A stretch of DNA of 64,000 nt from Ophiobolus disseminans (Eukaryota; Ascomycota; Dothideomycetes; Pleosporales; Phaeosphaeriaceae): assembly GCA_010093685.1 (NCBI GenBank), contig MU006217.1, forward strand, positions 24,911-88,910. The letters run 5' to 3'. Shown here piece after piece: positions 20,877-33,100 of this stretch. The notes beneath the pieces are model-generated. The model had not been told where the DNA came from and did no database searches. It saw nothing but the letters and a program-made list of their open reading frames with translations. How positions within the stretch are numbered: position 1 is the first letter of the stretch; each line of letters begins with the position of its first letter. The translations under genes were made by a program, and so were the position numbers.

Positions 20877-21652
20877 GAAGTAGTCTTAGCAGACTTTGTC
20901 GCTCTCGGTGATTTGTCGCTCTCAGTGGTGGATTAAGTTATAACTTGTTTAGTTACTATTATATCTAATTGCGAAATATACAAATGCAGAGTACTAGGCA
21001 GCGTGGCGATCTTCTAACTTAGGCCGGGGGGCGTGGCTTCGCATCTCGCACCTGCATCTATTATTACCTCTTGATGAACTGAAAGATAAATATGACCAAG
21101 TATATATTATCCAAGGTGGTATTCTAGGAGTTACGGTACAGAGTGAGTATATAGAGATGGGAATAGGCTAGTCCCAAACGGGCTGGATAGCCGAGAGTAC
21201 GTGATCCATGGTACCATAGGGGCCGGAACCTAAGGGCTATCGAACACCTCTTATTGCCTGCATTCACAAAGTGCTGTTGGCTACTCTGTTACGCATGCAT
21301 CTTGTCTAGTATTAGTGCACACGTTCTCGCGACATGAACAGCGCGCACGATGGCGATCGCGTCGCACAAGCTGAACCCGCGTCGCTGACCGCGGTTTCAT
21401 GACTCCTCAGCCTCGAGGCCACCCACTTCACGGGCAGCGAGGGCTGACGACAACCGTAAAGGGCGCTGTGACTCCCCAAGATACTTCTTGCGCTTCAGCT
21501 ATGCGCCTCATCCCTCGTACATCCATCGTTGCTATCGGTCGAAGTTTGCGCAGTACCTCTTTCCACAGCGAGTAAAATTTCGTCTCCGCCACAGCAAACT
21601 GCTCAACTCTGCCATCCCGCAGAGTTGAACGCATGATTGTAAACCCTCCAGC
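20877..21652. other. Intergenic, promoter side of the vWA-RBR gene
   Basis: No gene seen. The last few hundred bases should contain the promoter and leader of the gene starting at 21653. Confidence 0.5.
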
Positions 21653-24600
21653 ATGGCGCCAGATATATCATCCGATGTGTATGACCTCCTCATTCTCGTC
21701 GATGCAACTTCCTCCATGACCACCTATCTTGAGTCGCTCAAGACCTCGCTGCCCAAAGTCATCGCAATCTCCAACTTGACAGACAGCTTCGCGCGCGTCG
21801 GGCTCTTAGCGTATCGCGACTACAGCGAGGCAGACCATGACACGAACGGGTTGCTCGAGTGGAGCGGCTGGTACGACCCTAAAGAACCGAATGCGATCGG
21901 GAATGTCAGCGCCGCATCTCTCATCGCCGCAGCATCACGACTTGAAGCTGACGGCGGAGGCGACTTTCCTGAAGCCACCAAGACCGGTCTCGCGCGAGCA
22001 TACTCACTCATGCGCGAAGAAGCCACTACGATCATCCTACTCTACACGGATGCTCCGCCCCATTGTGAGATGGTAGCCTACAAGGACGAAGGCGGCAACT
22101 ACCACGCCGAACAGGCCGCCCTTAACGTTCCCAAGGCATACGGAGGCTATGGACCATACTTTGCAGACTGGGTATCGGCTTGCAAGCAATTGCATGCAGG
22201 TCCAAAGAAGGCGCATGTCTTCAGCTTTCTGGACGAGTATCTCGGGACCGGCACAGTCAATTCCGGATACTACACGTACCTCAGCACGATAACGCGCGGC
22301 GCGTGTATCTCGTTGAGCGAGGTGACCTCGCACAGCATTGCGCAAATTACCGTCGATGTTTTGCTCGCATGGATGAGCGTCGAAAAAGCTGGTGCGGAAA
22401 AGGTCGCAATGCCAGCAACATTGGTTCGATACAAGAACGGCGACAACCTCAAGCGGATCAAGAACGAGAAAGACGCGAATGCGAACCCCTACTTCTGGGC
22501 ATATAGCTCGGTGGACCCAGCCTCGCATCCGATGAAGGCAGCAGAAGATATCAGAACCAAAGGGGCGCTAACAGGCAATGTGGCCGAGGTGAAAATCGAC
22601 TCGCATGTTCTAAAGAGGTACCTGCCGAAGAGAAGAACACCGGTTGCTGATTTTGCGCAACGCTATGCGAAAGATGATCAATACAAGGTTGTCGTTGTAG
22701 AACAGCTGAAAGCCATGATTGAGTCTGACGTAACGAGCTTGTCGCTCAACCCAATTTTCGGCGCTCTATGGCGCGCCGTATGCAACGACCGTGAGAACCC
22801 GGTGCGCGACGAACTGATCACGGCGTTCAGCCTGCATGTAGAGAGAATCAACAACGCCGACGAAAAGTCGCGGATGAAAAACTGGCTGGAAGAGTCATAC
22901 GATCATGCGGCGGAGATCTTGGAGACCCTGGAATCGGTCCCACACGACCAGCGCTTCCCATGCGTCTTTCTCGACCCTACAATCGAGTTCTGCCAAGCTC
23001 AGAGGAAAGGCGATGATGACGCTGACGAGGACAATCGGCCTATTACTGCACTACGCCGCGATGAACTCCTCGAGATCGGACGCTCTTGTGACGGACGCAT
23101 TCTCCGTCGGCTGGGCAGAGTCCTGACTCGGCTGACGTACGTCCACTCAGCGTCTGATATGCCATCGCATATTACTGCGACTACGAGTGCAGAACTTGCA
23201 AAGATCCCGCTTGTTCTTGCCTCAAAAGAACACGGGTGGGCATTCTTCAAGGTCCTACTTCACGCCGTGCTGCCTGGCACGAAGCTTTCTACACGTCCTG
23301 CGACTGTACTCGCAGCACTGGCAATCCGCATCGGGCTGAAGCCGCTTTTCGAGTCGGCTTGCGCTGCCATGTTGTTTTGGCGGGACAAGTGGAATAACTT
23401 GGATGTGCCTGAGACGTGGAACTCTGGTTGCATGGGTCTGCTACTCGATGCTGATGAAGAATACAGGAAGCAGACGGCTGGTCATCATGACGGTGGTGAT
23501 GACAACCTTCTACTTCGAGGAGATCGCAGGCTGTTTTCGCAACTTGTGACTTACCAATACACCGGCGCCAACCTCCTTACCACACTCACAGCGAAGGTCC
23601 GATGGACACCAGACAAGACCTCTATGCCCTTAGGCCCAGTTATGATCTGTCGGAGCTGTAAGTTCCCACGTTCCGTCACCATCATGGTGAGCAAGTCGGG
23701 CGGCAGGTGCGGCCTTTGCGTCGCTGAGGATTGGACCGACGAGAATCACAAGAAAAGAGCGATCCGCGCAAACGTCGCCCATGAAGACACGGAGGCATCA
23801 AGTGCCACGTGGACGGAGTGCAGTGTTCGCACATGCCGAGCGCAATACGTGTGCTACAACCCAACCGATTTGAACGTGCGCCCGAAATGTCATTATTGTC
23901 GAAGCCAGAACAAACTGCCTCCAGGAAAGCGAAGCAACAACCCAGTGCCGACTCTGGAGTGTATGAAATGCCTTAGCAAGGTCGTCTGGCCCAACGAGTA
24001 TCGTGCGTCAGCAGGACAACCGTTCATCTGCATCGCATGCGGAGATCATCGCACAACCATTATTGCTGTCGAGACAAATGCCGATCAGCTATCAAAGGAG
24101 AATGGTCAGAGCTGGCTTCTTCACAACGACGGGAACACGATCAAAGAGCCCTTTAAGCGCAGCCTCTTCCATACCATCACAAATGTTGGGGTTGATCGTT
24201 TTCTAGCAAATGTGGACATACTACCAGACATTCAGCCAGAACCAACCCTGACGCTCAAGGGGAAGCGTCTCCGCAACCAAGCCGACCTGAAAGCTGAGTT
24301 GAGGTCCTGGATCCAACGTCGGACATCTGAGAAATCTCCTTGCAGTCTCTGCTTTCGCGACTTGCGAAACGCCGACCTTCTTCCCGCATGTCGCCGTCAC
24401 GGCTGCCATCAACAGATATGCGGGAACTGCCTTGGCGATTGGTACGGTCTCAACAGTGCTGGAACCATCATCAACATCGCAGCATTGTTCTGTCCATTCT
24501 GCCGACGCTCGCCAGCAGCTTGTACACTCGCCGCCTACGGGAAGGGTATTCACGCTGTGGGCGACCTCTTGAAAGCGGTTGAGGAACGTGGACAATGGAT

Positions 24601-25054
24601 ACATGCGTGGTGCTACGACTGCGGTAAAGCGCGCCGCTACATGGAGCGCGAATGTGCACGGGGAGCGCCAGACCCAGTCGACCAGTGGAAGTGCGAATCC
24701 TGCATCGAGTCCGATCTCGAGCGCGCACGCGTCGCCGAAGAAGAAGCCCGTCAAGCAGTTGCGCTCGCTGCTCGCCTCGATGCCGAAGAACGCGTCGCTG
24801 CATACGTCCGGCTTCAAAACGCGGAACGTTTGCGAAAACAGCTCGAGTTCCCGGTGAAGGAGTGTCCGGGCTGCAAGACGCCGACGCAAAAGACAGCTGG
24901 GTGCGATCACATGACATGTTCGGTGCGCTTCTGTGGTACGAACTGGTGTTGGGCTTGTGGTGATAAGCTGGATGGAAATGAGGTTTACGAACACATGCAT
25001 AAAGTACACAGGAGCATGTTTGCAGGCGGTCTGGGGTTGGAGGAGCTGGGATGA
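21653..25054 (+). CDS. vWA-domain RBR-type ubiquitin ligase-like protein (1,133 aa)
   Basis: Single-exon gene from ATG to TGA. Residues about 8-215 form a von Willebrand factor A domain with a MIDAS-like LILVDATSSM near the start and IILLYTDAPPH later. A long helical middle follows. From about residue 664 several Cys pairs (CRSC, CGLC, CHYC, CMKC, CIAC) suggest zinc ribbons. At about 896 CSLCFRDL...CRRHGCHQQICGNC looks like RING1. Then come CPFC and CYDC, a long helical insertion rich in Ala/Arg/Glu (about 1015-1065), and ECPGCKTPTQKTAGCDHMTC...NWCWACG (about 1070-1105), matching an IBR/RING2 unit where a Cys accepts ubiquitin. The likely role is E3 ubiquitin ligation with vWA substrate or partner binding; this is inferred. 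No introns are needed. Confidence 0.85.
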   Translation: MAPDISSDVYDLLILVDATSSMTTYLESLKTSLPKVIAISNLTDSFARVGLLAYRDYSEADHDTNGLLEWSGWYDPKEPNAIGNVSAASLIAAASRLEADGGGDFPEATKTGLARAYSLMREEATTIILLYTDAPPHCEMVAYKDEGGNYHAEQAALNVPKAYGGYGPYFADWVSACKQLHAGPKKAHVFSFLDEYLGTGTVNSGYYTYLSTITRGACISLSEVTSHSIAQITVDVLLAWMSVEKAGAEKVAMPATLVRYKNGDNLKRIKNEKDANANPYFWAYSSVDPASHPMKAAEDIRTKGALTGNVAEVKIDSHVLKRYLPKRRTPVADFAQRYAKDDQYKVVVVEQLKAMIESDVTSLSLNPIFGALWRAVCNDRENPVRDELITAFSLHVERINNADEKSRMKNWLEESYDHAAEILETLESVPHDQRFPCVFLDPTIEFCQAQRKGDDDADEDNRPITALRRDELLEIGRSCDGRILRRLGRVLTRLTYVHSASDMPSHITATTSAELAKIPLVLASKEHGWAFFKVLLHAVLPGTKLSTRPATVLAALAIRIGLKPLFESACAAMLFWRDKWNNLDVPETWNSGCMGLLLDADEEYRKQTAGHHDGGDDNLLLRGDRRLFSQLVTYQYTGANLLTTLTAKVRWTPDKTSMPLGPVMICRSCKFPRSVTIMVSKSGGRCGLCVAEDWTDENHKKRAIRANVAHEDTEASSATWTECSVRTCRAQYVCYNPTDLNVRPKCHYCRSQNKLPPGKRSNNPVPTLECMKCLSKVVWPNEYRASAGQPFICIACGDHRTTIIAVETNADQLSKENGQSWLLHNDGNTIKEPFKRSLFHTITNVGVDRFLANVDILPDIQPEPTLTLKGKRLRNQADLKAELRSWIQRRTSEKSPCSLCFRDLRNADLLPACRRHGCHQQICGNCLGDWYGLNSAGTIINIAALFCPFCRRSPAACTLAAYGKGIHAVGDLLKAVEERGQWIHAWCYDCGKARRYMERECARGAPDPVDQWKCESCIESDLERARVAEEEARQAVALAARLDAEERVAAYVRLQNAERLRKQLEFPVKECPGCKTPTQKTAGCDHMTCSVRFCGTNWCWACGDKLDGNEVYEHMHKVHRSMFAGGLGLEELG

Positions 25055-25523
25055 GGGCTTCTGGGTCTACTCCGACCTGATCTATTCTCACAATGTGCAT
25101 ATAGAATATCTATGATCCTCTGGAAGATGATTCTGATGTTATCATTCGCTGCCAACTTGGGAAGCATCGCGCACCGGATAGTTATAGGTACATTGACTCC
25201 AGCTTGCTTCTGATTCGACATCCCAATTATACGGCATCTTCTATGCTCAAACAAAATCTCGTGTAGACTTGAAACGGTTTGAGCCTTGTTTGGCCGTGTT
25301 GTGTAGCAATGATGAAGGCACCCAAGTGGTGGCCTGATCATGCGGCGGGCAGTCGGCAATCTTACCAGCTTTGGATCGGTACGTCACTGGTCACGCACCT
25401 CGAGTACTGCAGGCCTGCGATAACCAAATAGCTGCCTCCACCTCACCTCTGGGTTCTTATATCCCCAATTCGAGATACCGTGCCTCCGCAATTCCTACCA
25501 CCTCTCATCTTCCTCGCGCAAAG
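25055..25523. other. Intergenic between vWA-RBR gene and membrane-protein gene
   Basis: 3' end of the upstream gene and promoter of the downstream one. Nothing further recognised. Confidence 0.5.
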
Positions 25524-26439
25524 ATGCCACACAACCAAGACGAGGAAAGAGCAGGAGAAGACGAACGTACACCGATGCTGGGGAGGTCGTCTCGTCAAGG
25601 AAAACCAGATAATGACGATGCGGGAGACTCGAAATGGAGTATCCTCAATCTCTTGCAGTTCCTTGGTGGCGGCATCTACGCGCCAGATCCATCGACGTAT
25701 GATCCCATTGAGATCTTGCTCAACACCGAGGACGAGAAGGAGAGAGATGATCTCACGCGCAAGTGGAAGGACAACAAGCTGAGCGAGCTTAACTTTGTGG
25801 GCGTTGTGGTACGTACCTTTATCTCGATACTTTGTTGTGCTGGAAGACGACGAACAGATTACACGACCATTTATCACATGACTAATCATACCCCCAGTCC
25901 GCACTTCTAGCCGGCGTCCTCACTTCGACCGGCAGTTGGCCCAATATCCTTCCAAACGGCCAAGCTTCCCCTTGGTCTGTTCGCACATCATGGTACTGCG
26001 GCATCATCCTAGCGCTGTTCAGCATCCTGTGCGCCGCCGACCAGACCGTGCGGCTGCACCGATTGTCATCGCACCGCGACGGTCTAGACAACATTCGCAA
26101 CCTGCTCGCGAAGAATGGAAAGGCGAACGTAGTATCAGGCCGTCGCAAGCCGAGTCTCATCCAGATAATGACGTGGCAGATGCCGGTGATGTTCTTGACG
26201 ACGGCGACGCTGTGCATGATTGTGGGGATGTTTCTGCATGTCTGGAGTGCAACGACGCATCTGAAGAAGCCGAGTTTCTGGGATGATCATACAAAGGTAC
26301 GCATGCGTCCTCTCGTGTGGCGGCATGGAAGCTAATCATGAGTCGACAGGTTGCGGTGACGTACACGGTTGTTGCGATCTTCTCGATTATTGTCTTCTTC
26401 ATTGGGCAGGTCTCTCTGTTCTCGTCCGTGAGACGCTAA
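25524..26439 (+). CDS. Small fungal multi-pass membrane protein (257 aa), function unknown
   Basis: Exons 25524-25808, 25898-26296 and 26350-26439. Introns of 89 bp (GTACGT...CCCAG) and 53 bp (GTACGC...GACAG) both preserve frame. The soluble acidic N-terminus (MPHNQDEERAGEDERTPMLG) and a stretch with LLQFLGGGIYAPDPSTYDPI precede a hydrophobic segment interrupted by intron 1 (NFVGVV|SALLAGVLTSTGSW). Three more membrane segments follow: WYCGIILALFSILCAA, MPVMFLTTATLCMIVGMFL and VVAIFSIIVFFIGQVSL. This layout is common in filamentous ascomycetes, but I know no function. The ATG is chosen because it opens the conserved-looking acidic start and the frame upstream has no other ATG nearby. Confidence 0.8.
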
Positions 26440-27153
26440 AGCGAAAGGGTGCGAGCTCACGGTTTCGAGGCTCAGTCTGGGGTTGTTTGTTCGGACGGGA
26501 CGAATTTGATGGCATGACTCAGTAGTCATTCGCTTCCTACGTCCAGGCTATTGTAAAGCGCACGATGAGCTCAGATCTAGGTAATAGTCTCAAGCTTTGC
26601 CTCATCGTATGCTTCTCCGTGCATGATACCCTGAACGTATGCATCGCCGATAAAGTTGTAGCATTTCGTTCTACCTGGTTTGTTGGCTGTTGCGTTTCTC
26701 CCGTCCCCGGTCACTGCAACATCTTCCTCGGCAGTGCACAAAGTTGAACGTTGTATTGATTGCCAGCCCCGTATCCAAACAGAAGAAAGTGCCGCCGAGA
26801 AACTGCGTCGTTGGTTGTGTAGCCAGGCACTCGATACCCACAGTATGCCCAGCTGCTTGCACCAGCTAGAGCTTCACGCAACCCATCACCCTGCGACCAC
26901 GTTCTCGATCGACTTGGATCCTCACGCGGCTACCCGACAAGTGCGTGCGGGACGAGGCGACTGTGCGCCCACTCATGCACGCCGGGCCAATGAGCAGTCC
27001 GCCTGCGCCGATCACATCGTCTGCGCCTACAGAGCGTCCACACCTCCTTCGCGTCACGAACGCTTGCTTTCCAGCCGCAAGGACTGCACTCGGCTGCCCC
27101 TTTACGCAACACCTCCCTTACAGCAGCATTTGGCTCTGTCATGAAAGCAGCAA
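26440..27153. other. Intergenic, promoter side of the second NLR gene
   Basis: About 700 bp with short unremarkable frames only. It should contain the promoter of the gene starting at 27154. Confidence 0.5.
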
Positions 27154-30100
27154 ATGGTACGCCAGCTGCGCCGCGACGACTACACAGTGGGATGGGTGTG
27201 CGCGCTGCCCGTCGAGCTGGCCGCTGCCCAGGAGATGCTCGACGAAGAGCACCACGACCTCGAGCGCGACCTTGACGACAATGACGAGAACCTGTACGCT
27301 CTAGGCTCAATCGGCGGTCACAACGTCGCTATTGTGTGCCTGCCTGCTGGTCAGATTGGCAACAATCCGGCAGCCACGGTGGCAACGCAGATGCGGGCGA
27401 CGTTCAAGAAGATCCGCTTTGGGCTGATGGTGGGCATCGGCGGGGGTGTCCCGAGCGCTGAGGCAGACGTGCGGCTAGGGGATGTGGTGGTCAGCCAACC
27501 GCACGGGACGTTCGCTGGGGTGGTGCAGTACGACACGGGCAAAACGACAGCGAGCGGGTTCGAGCGGACAGGTGCGCTCAACTCATCACCGCCGATATTA
27601 CTAGCAGCAGTTGCTAAAGTGCGGGCAATGGAGCTGCGCGGTAGACGCACGCTCTTGGAGCACGTCTCTAAGCTGGAGCGCATCGCCAAGTTCCAGCGCG
27701 TCATGGCGGGGCCGGACATTCTCTTCGAAGCAACGTACGATCACGATAGAGGGCAGACATGCGACAGGTGTAGGGTAGACAGACAAGAGGCACGGCAGCC
27801 TCGCGAGAGCGAGGAGGAAGTGGTGGTGCACTACGGCACGATCGCATCAGGCAACCAGGTAATGCGGAGCGCGGTGGAGAGAGACCGGGTCAGCACAGAG
27901 CTCGGCGGCGTGCTCTGCTTCGAGATGGAGGCGGCAGGCCTGATGAACAGTTTCCCGTGTCTGGTCATCCGCGGCATTTGCGACTACGCCGATTCGCACA
28001 AGAACAAGCGGTGGCAGGCGTATGCGGCAGCAACCGCGGCAGCGTGCGCGAAGGAGGTGCTGTCGGTGATACCATCCGCAGAGGTAGCGGAAATACGCAC
28101 GGCAGAAGAGGCGACCCGATCTGCATACAGTTAGTGGCACATCTACTTTAACCTGCTACTCAATTAGCTAGATTAGTGCTAATGCTTGTGCGCCCAAAGA
28201 ACATGGCTCTGAACGCCCTTTGAGTCCTACTGCTAAGCGTAGGAAGACAGATGGGCCAGGAGACCCGGCGATTGACATCGCGTAGTAAGTAAACTTCGTT
28301 CATTTCCAATTTCCAAATGTAGGACCTTACTGATGACCGAAGCCAGCAAAACTTGATTCTAGCAAGCAGAACGCAGACAAAACACCTGATTAGGAGTAAG
28401 ACCTTTTACCAAGCTCCTCACTAGTAGGGTGCGAGTAAACTAACGTTGTTGTGTCAGCACCACTTTCACGTCAGGAACAGGGTAGGCGGGCTTTGACCAG
28501 CCACTTGTTCGATCACTGACTTTATGCAGAGTGTCTTAACTCACTTTCATTCCCGGAGCAAGAGCACCGGTTTGATGACATTCATACTGCGGTTGACACC
28601 TGCGAATGGCCTTTCCAAGATCCAGGGTTCCACGCCTGGAAAGAAGGAACTTCGGGACTCTTCTGGATCCAAGGGGACCCTGGCACGGGCAAGTCTGTGC
28701 TTATGAAACATTGCGTCAAGAGAATACGCGAGCAAACCCCTGATGAGCTTATTGTTTCTTTCTTCTTCCATGGACAAGGGACGCCTCTGCAGAAGACATT
28801 GCTTGGGCTGTTCCGTGCTTTGTTGGCCTCACTACTCGAGTATTTTCCGGAACATCTTATTCAGCTAGTTGCCAAATTTGCAGAAAGAGAAAAACGATAC
28901 GGGGGTAATGCCGGACGCAGATGGGAATGGACTGAGAACGAACTTAAAGAAGTTTTGTCCAACGTGTTGGTCAAGGGTACACAGTATCAGCCTGTTATCA
29001 TCTTTATCGACGCACTGGACGAATGCGGGGAAGGCCCTGCAAAGAGCTTATTAGCATACTTCAAAGACCTCACATACCAGGCAGAGAGTGAGCATGCGCA
29101 CTTCAGAGGATGCCTCTCCTCCAGACACTACCCAATCCTTGCGCTTGATACCATACCCTCAGTACAAGTGGAGAAAATGAACGGCCAAGACATGCAATGG
29201 TATGTCCGGAAGCAACTGAGAGACATCAGGCCAGTATCAAAGCGCGATCAGATTGAGGCTGAGATACTTTTGAAATCTAATGGTGGATTTCAATGGGTGT
29301 TCCTTGTAACCAGCACAATAATTGACAAGAACTTAACTGGTATCAGAGCAGAGAAGCTCCTCAAAGAACTCGCCACATGCCCGCAGACTCTAAGCAAAAC
29401 ATACGAAACGATCTTGGACGGAGTTCCAGCAGCCGACCGATATCAAATGACAAAGATCTTCCAGTGGGTCCTGTTCGCCGAAAGGCCCCTGTCTGCTCAA
29501 GAGCTTCGAGATGCGATTTCTGCCGACAAAGACATGAGTTGTAGGACTGTTTCCGATCTTCGAGCTTATGAAGGTTGGTCTGATACGTTAGCCGACTTTG
29601 AGAGACACGTCAAGCACATCTCTAGAGGTCTGATCCGTTTCCAAAGCCGCGAATTGTGGGAGCAATATGATCCCTGTGGAGAAGACGCAGACCGCGAGGC
29701 CCAGCTTATCCACCAGTCTGTGGCCGATTATTTGACGCAAGAGTTTGTCAATCTCTTTGGCAGTCATTTCACTACAGCTCAATCTCTGGCAGGATCCAGT
29801 CATCTCCAGATATCAAGGTCTTGTCTTCAATACATGACTTTGGAGGATATATTAGAAGATGCTCATCTATCAAGAGGTACCCTTTCATCAAGGTACCCGT
29901 TAGCACCTTACGCTGTGCGATTTTTGTTTACGCACATCAAGAAAGTTGAACAAGAACAAATCATCCAATCTGATCTGCTTTCTGTAATGCAATGGACGCC
30001 AAACTCTGGGACAATGCGCAAGCTCGCCACTCTGTGGACAACTCTGGATCCGGATAGCGTACACACGCCTTTGGGTTGGCCCTTTATTGGAGCAACAGCT

Positions 30101-33100
30101 TTGCATGTCTTGGTGGCCTTTGGTGCTCAAGGTGCGGTCAATATACTCCTAGAGTCAGGTTGCGAGGAAGTCGAAAACAGGGACGCGGCCGGAAACACAC
30201 TACTGATGCTGGCCATCAGAGAGGGGCACCAAGATATCGCTTCAATGCTGCTTGATCGAATAGTCGAGTGCAGAGGCCAACATAGACAACATGATTTCGA
30301 CAGCGAGCGCGAAGCCTTACCCCTTCGAGTGGAATGCGTCCCCGATCTTAATACGCAGAACAACGATGGTGACACAGCACTCAATATTGCTCTGGAGGAA
30401 AAGATGGATAGGGTTGTCTTCAAACTTATCCACGCAGGTGCCAGCCTCAAATACCTGGGAAAAGAGACTGAATTAGTGGCTCTTGCCGTCAGCAACAGGA
30501 ACACGAGATTACTCTCGACACTGATTGAAAAGAAACTGAACCTTGATGGTGCCGTGTTCTTTGCATTAACAGGCCAGCTGCCTGAGCGAGATCCTACTGG
30601 AGAGGGCATCATCTCTCAGCTACTCAGCGCCGGGGCTAACACAGCTAGATCGTTAGAGCTAAACGATCATCCTGAACCTGAAGACTACGATGATGAAGAG
30701 GATGAGAACGACGGCAGGCATGATGACGATGCGCTGTGTTTAGCATCTAGGAGAGGTCTCATTGGCATGGTCGAAATGCTTTTGAAACACGGTGCATCGG
30801 CGGCCTTACAAAACGATAACGGAGAATGTCCTCTATTAATCGCAACAAGGAGTGGTCACAAAAGCATCGTACAGATATTGCTCCTGAGAGCACCATCATC
30901 CGTCGAAATGGCAGACTACGACGGTAACACAGCCTTGAGCGTAGCAATGGACAATGAACAAACAGAGATCGTAAAGCTTCTGCTTCAAGGAGGAAGCTTC
31001 TCAGTTCCAAATCAGCTGTTGAATAAGTGCTCTTGGGATTCTGCTCGGCACGGAAAGACTGATATTCTTGGAATCATGCTACAGCGGAGCCTTTTCGATA
31101 TTGATTTGGCAGATAATGAAGGAAAGCAGGCTCTGTGCTTAGCGGCGGAGAACGGACACGGAGCATCAGTGAAGCTGCTGCTTGATACAGACAAGGTCGA
31201 CGTTGACGCCAAGACTACTGACGGCTCGACGCCGCTACTATTGGCGGCACTGGGAGGCCATGAGGCTGTGGTCAAGCTGCTGCTTGATACAGACAAGGTC
31301 GACGTCAACGCCAAGACTACTGACGGCTCGACGCCGCTGTCATGGGCAGCNNNNNNNNNNNNNNNNNNNNNNNNNNNNNNNNNNNNNNNNNNNNNNNNNN
31401 NNNNNNNNNNNNNNNNNNNNNNNNNNNNNNNNNNNNNNNNNNNNNNNNNNNNNNNNNNNNNNNNNNNNNNNNNNNNNNNNNNNNNNNNNNNNNNNNNNNN
31501 NNNNNNNNNNNNNNNNNNNNNNNNNNNNNNNNNNNNNNNNNNNNNNNNNNNNNNNNNNNNNNNNNNNNNNNNNNNNNNNNNNNNNNNNNNNNNNNNNNNN
31601 NNNNNNNNNNNNNNNNNNNNNNNNNNNNNNNNNNNNNNNNNNNNNNNNNNNNNNNNNNNNNNNNNNNNNNNNNNNNNNNNNNNNNNNNNNNNNNNNNNNN
31701 NNNNNNNNNNNNNNNNNNNNNNNNNNNNNNNNNNNNNNNNNNNNNNNNNNNNNNNNNNNNNNNNNNNNNNNNNNNNNNNNNNNNNNNNNNNNNNNNNNNN
31801 NNNNNNNNNNNNNNNNNNNNNNNNNNNNNNNNNNNNNNNNNNNNNNNNNNNNNNNNNNNNNNNNNNNNNNNNNNNNNNNNNNNNNNNNNNNNNNNNNNNN
31901 NNNNNNNNNNNNNNNNNNNNNNNNNNNNNNNNNNNNNNNNNNNNNNNNNNNNNNNNNNNNNNNNNNNNNNNNNNNNNNNNNNNNNNNNNNNNNNNNNNNN
32001 NNNNNNNNNNNNNNNNNNNNNNNNNNNNNNNNNNNNNNNNNNNNNNNNNNNNNNNNNNNNNNNNNNNNNNNNNNNNNNNNNNNNNNNNNNNNNNNNNNNN
32101 NNNNNNNNNNNNNNNNNNNNNNNNNNNNNNNNNNNNNNNNNNNNNNNNNNNNNNNNNNNNNNNNNNNNNNNNNNNNNNNNNNNNNNNNNNNNNNNNNNNN
32201 NNNNNNNNNNNNNNNNNNNNNNNNNNNNNNNNNNNNNNNNAGACGCCGCTACTATTGGCAGTACAGAGAGGCCATGAGGCTGTGGTCAAGCTGCTGCTTG
32301 ATACAAACAAGGTCAACGTCGACGCCAAGACTACTAACGGCCAGACGCCGCTACTATTGGCTGTACAGGGAGGCCATGAGGCTGTGGTCAAGCTGCTGCT
32401 TGATACAAACAAGGTCGACATCGACGCTAAGACTACTGACGGCCAGACGCTGCTACTATTAGCGGCACAAGGAGGCCATGAGGCTGTAGTCAAGCTGCTG
32501 CTTAACACAAACAAGGTCGACGTTGACGCCAAGACTACTGACGGCTCAACGCCGCTGTCATGGGCGGCAAAGAGAGGCCATGAGGCTGTGGTCAAGCTGC
32601 TGCTTAACACAAACAAGGTCAACGCCAACGCCAAGATTACTGACGGCTCGACGCCGCTGTCATGGGCGGCAGAGAGAGGCCATGAGGCTGTGGTCAAGCT
32701 GCTGCTTGATACAGACAAGGTCGACGTTGACGCCAAGACAACTGAAGGCTGGACGCCGCTACTATTAGCAGCACAGGGAGGCCATGAGGCTGTGGTCAAG
32801 CTCCTGCTTGATACAGACAAGGTCGACATCAATGCGAAGACCAGTGATGGCTGGACCCCGCTCTTGTTCGCAGCAGGGAAGGGAAATATGAATCTGCTCC
32901 GTTCGCTCCTCAACACAGGGAGAGCTAATGCTGATGCTCGTGGTCCTTACCAGCGTACACCACTCTGGTGGGCTGTGTTGAACAGGCATGAGGCAGCAGT
33001 TCGGCTGCTCCTTGGTATTGATGTCATCAATGTCAACGCGAAAGACATAAATGGGTCGACGCCGTTGTTGTGGGCTGTACAACATAGATGCCAGGGAATC

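Noticed and set aside
22037..22528. Several minus-strand frames inside the vWA-RBR gene
   Set aside because: Antisense shadows of a well-supported single-exon gene.
31168..32850. Regular repeats as a CRISPR-like array
   Set aside because: Units are contiguous 102-bp coding repeats without spacers, in a eukaryotic gene.
31012..32916. A long minus-strand frame opposite the ankyrin array
   Set aside because: It is the mirror of a codon-biased repeat; composition is repetitive and the plus strand has the complete domain logic.
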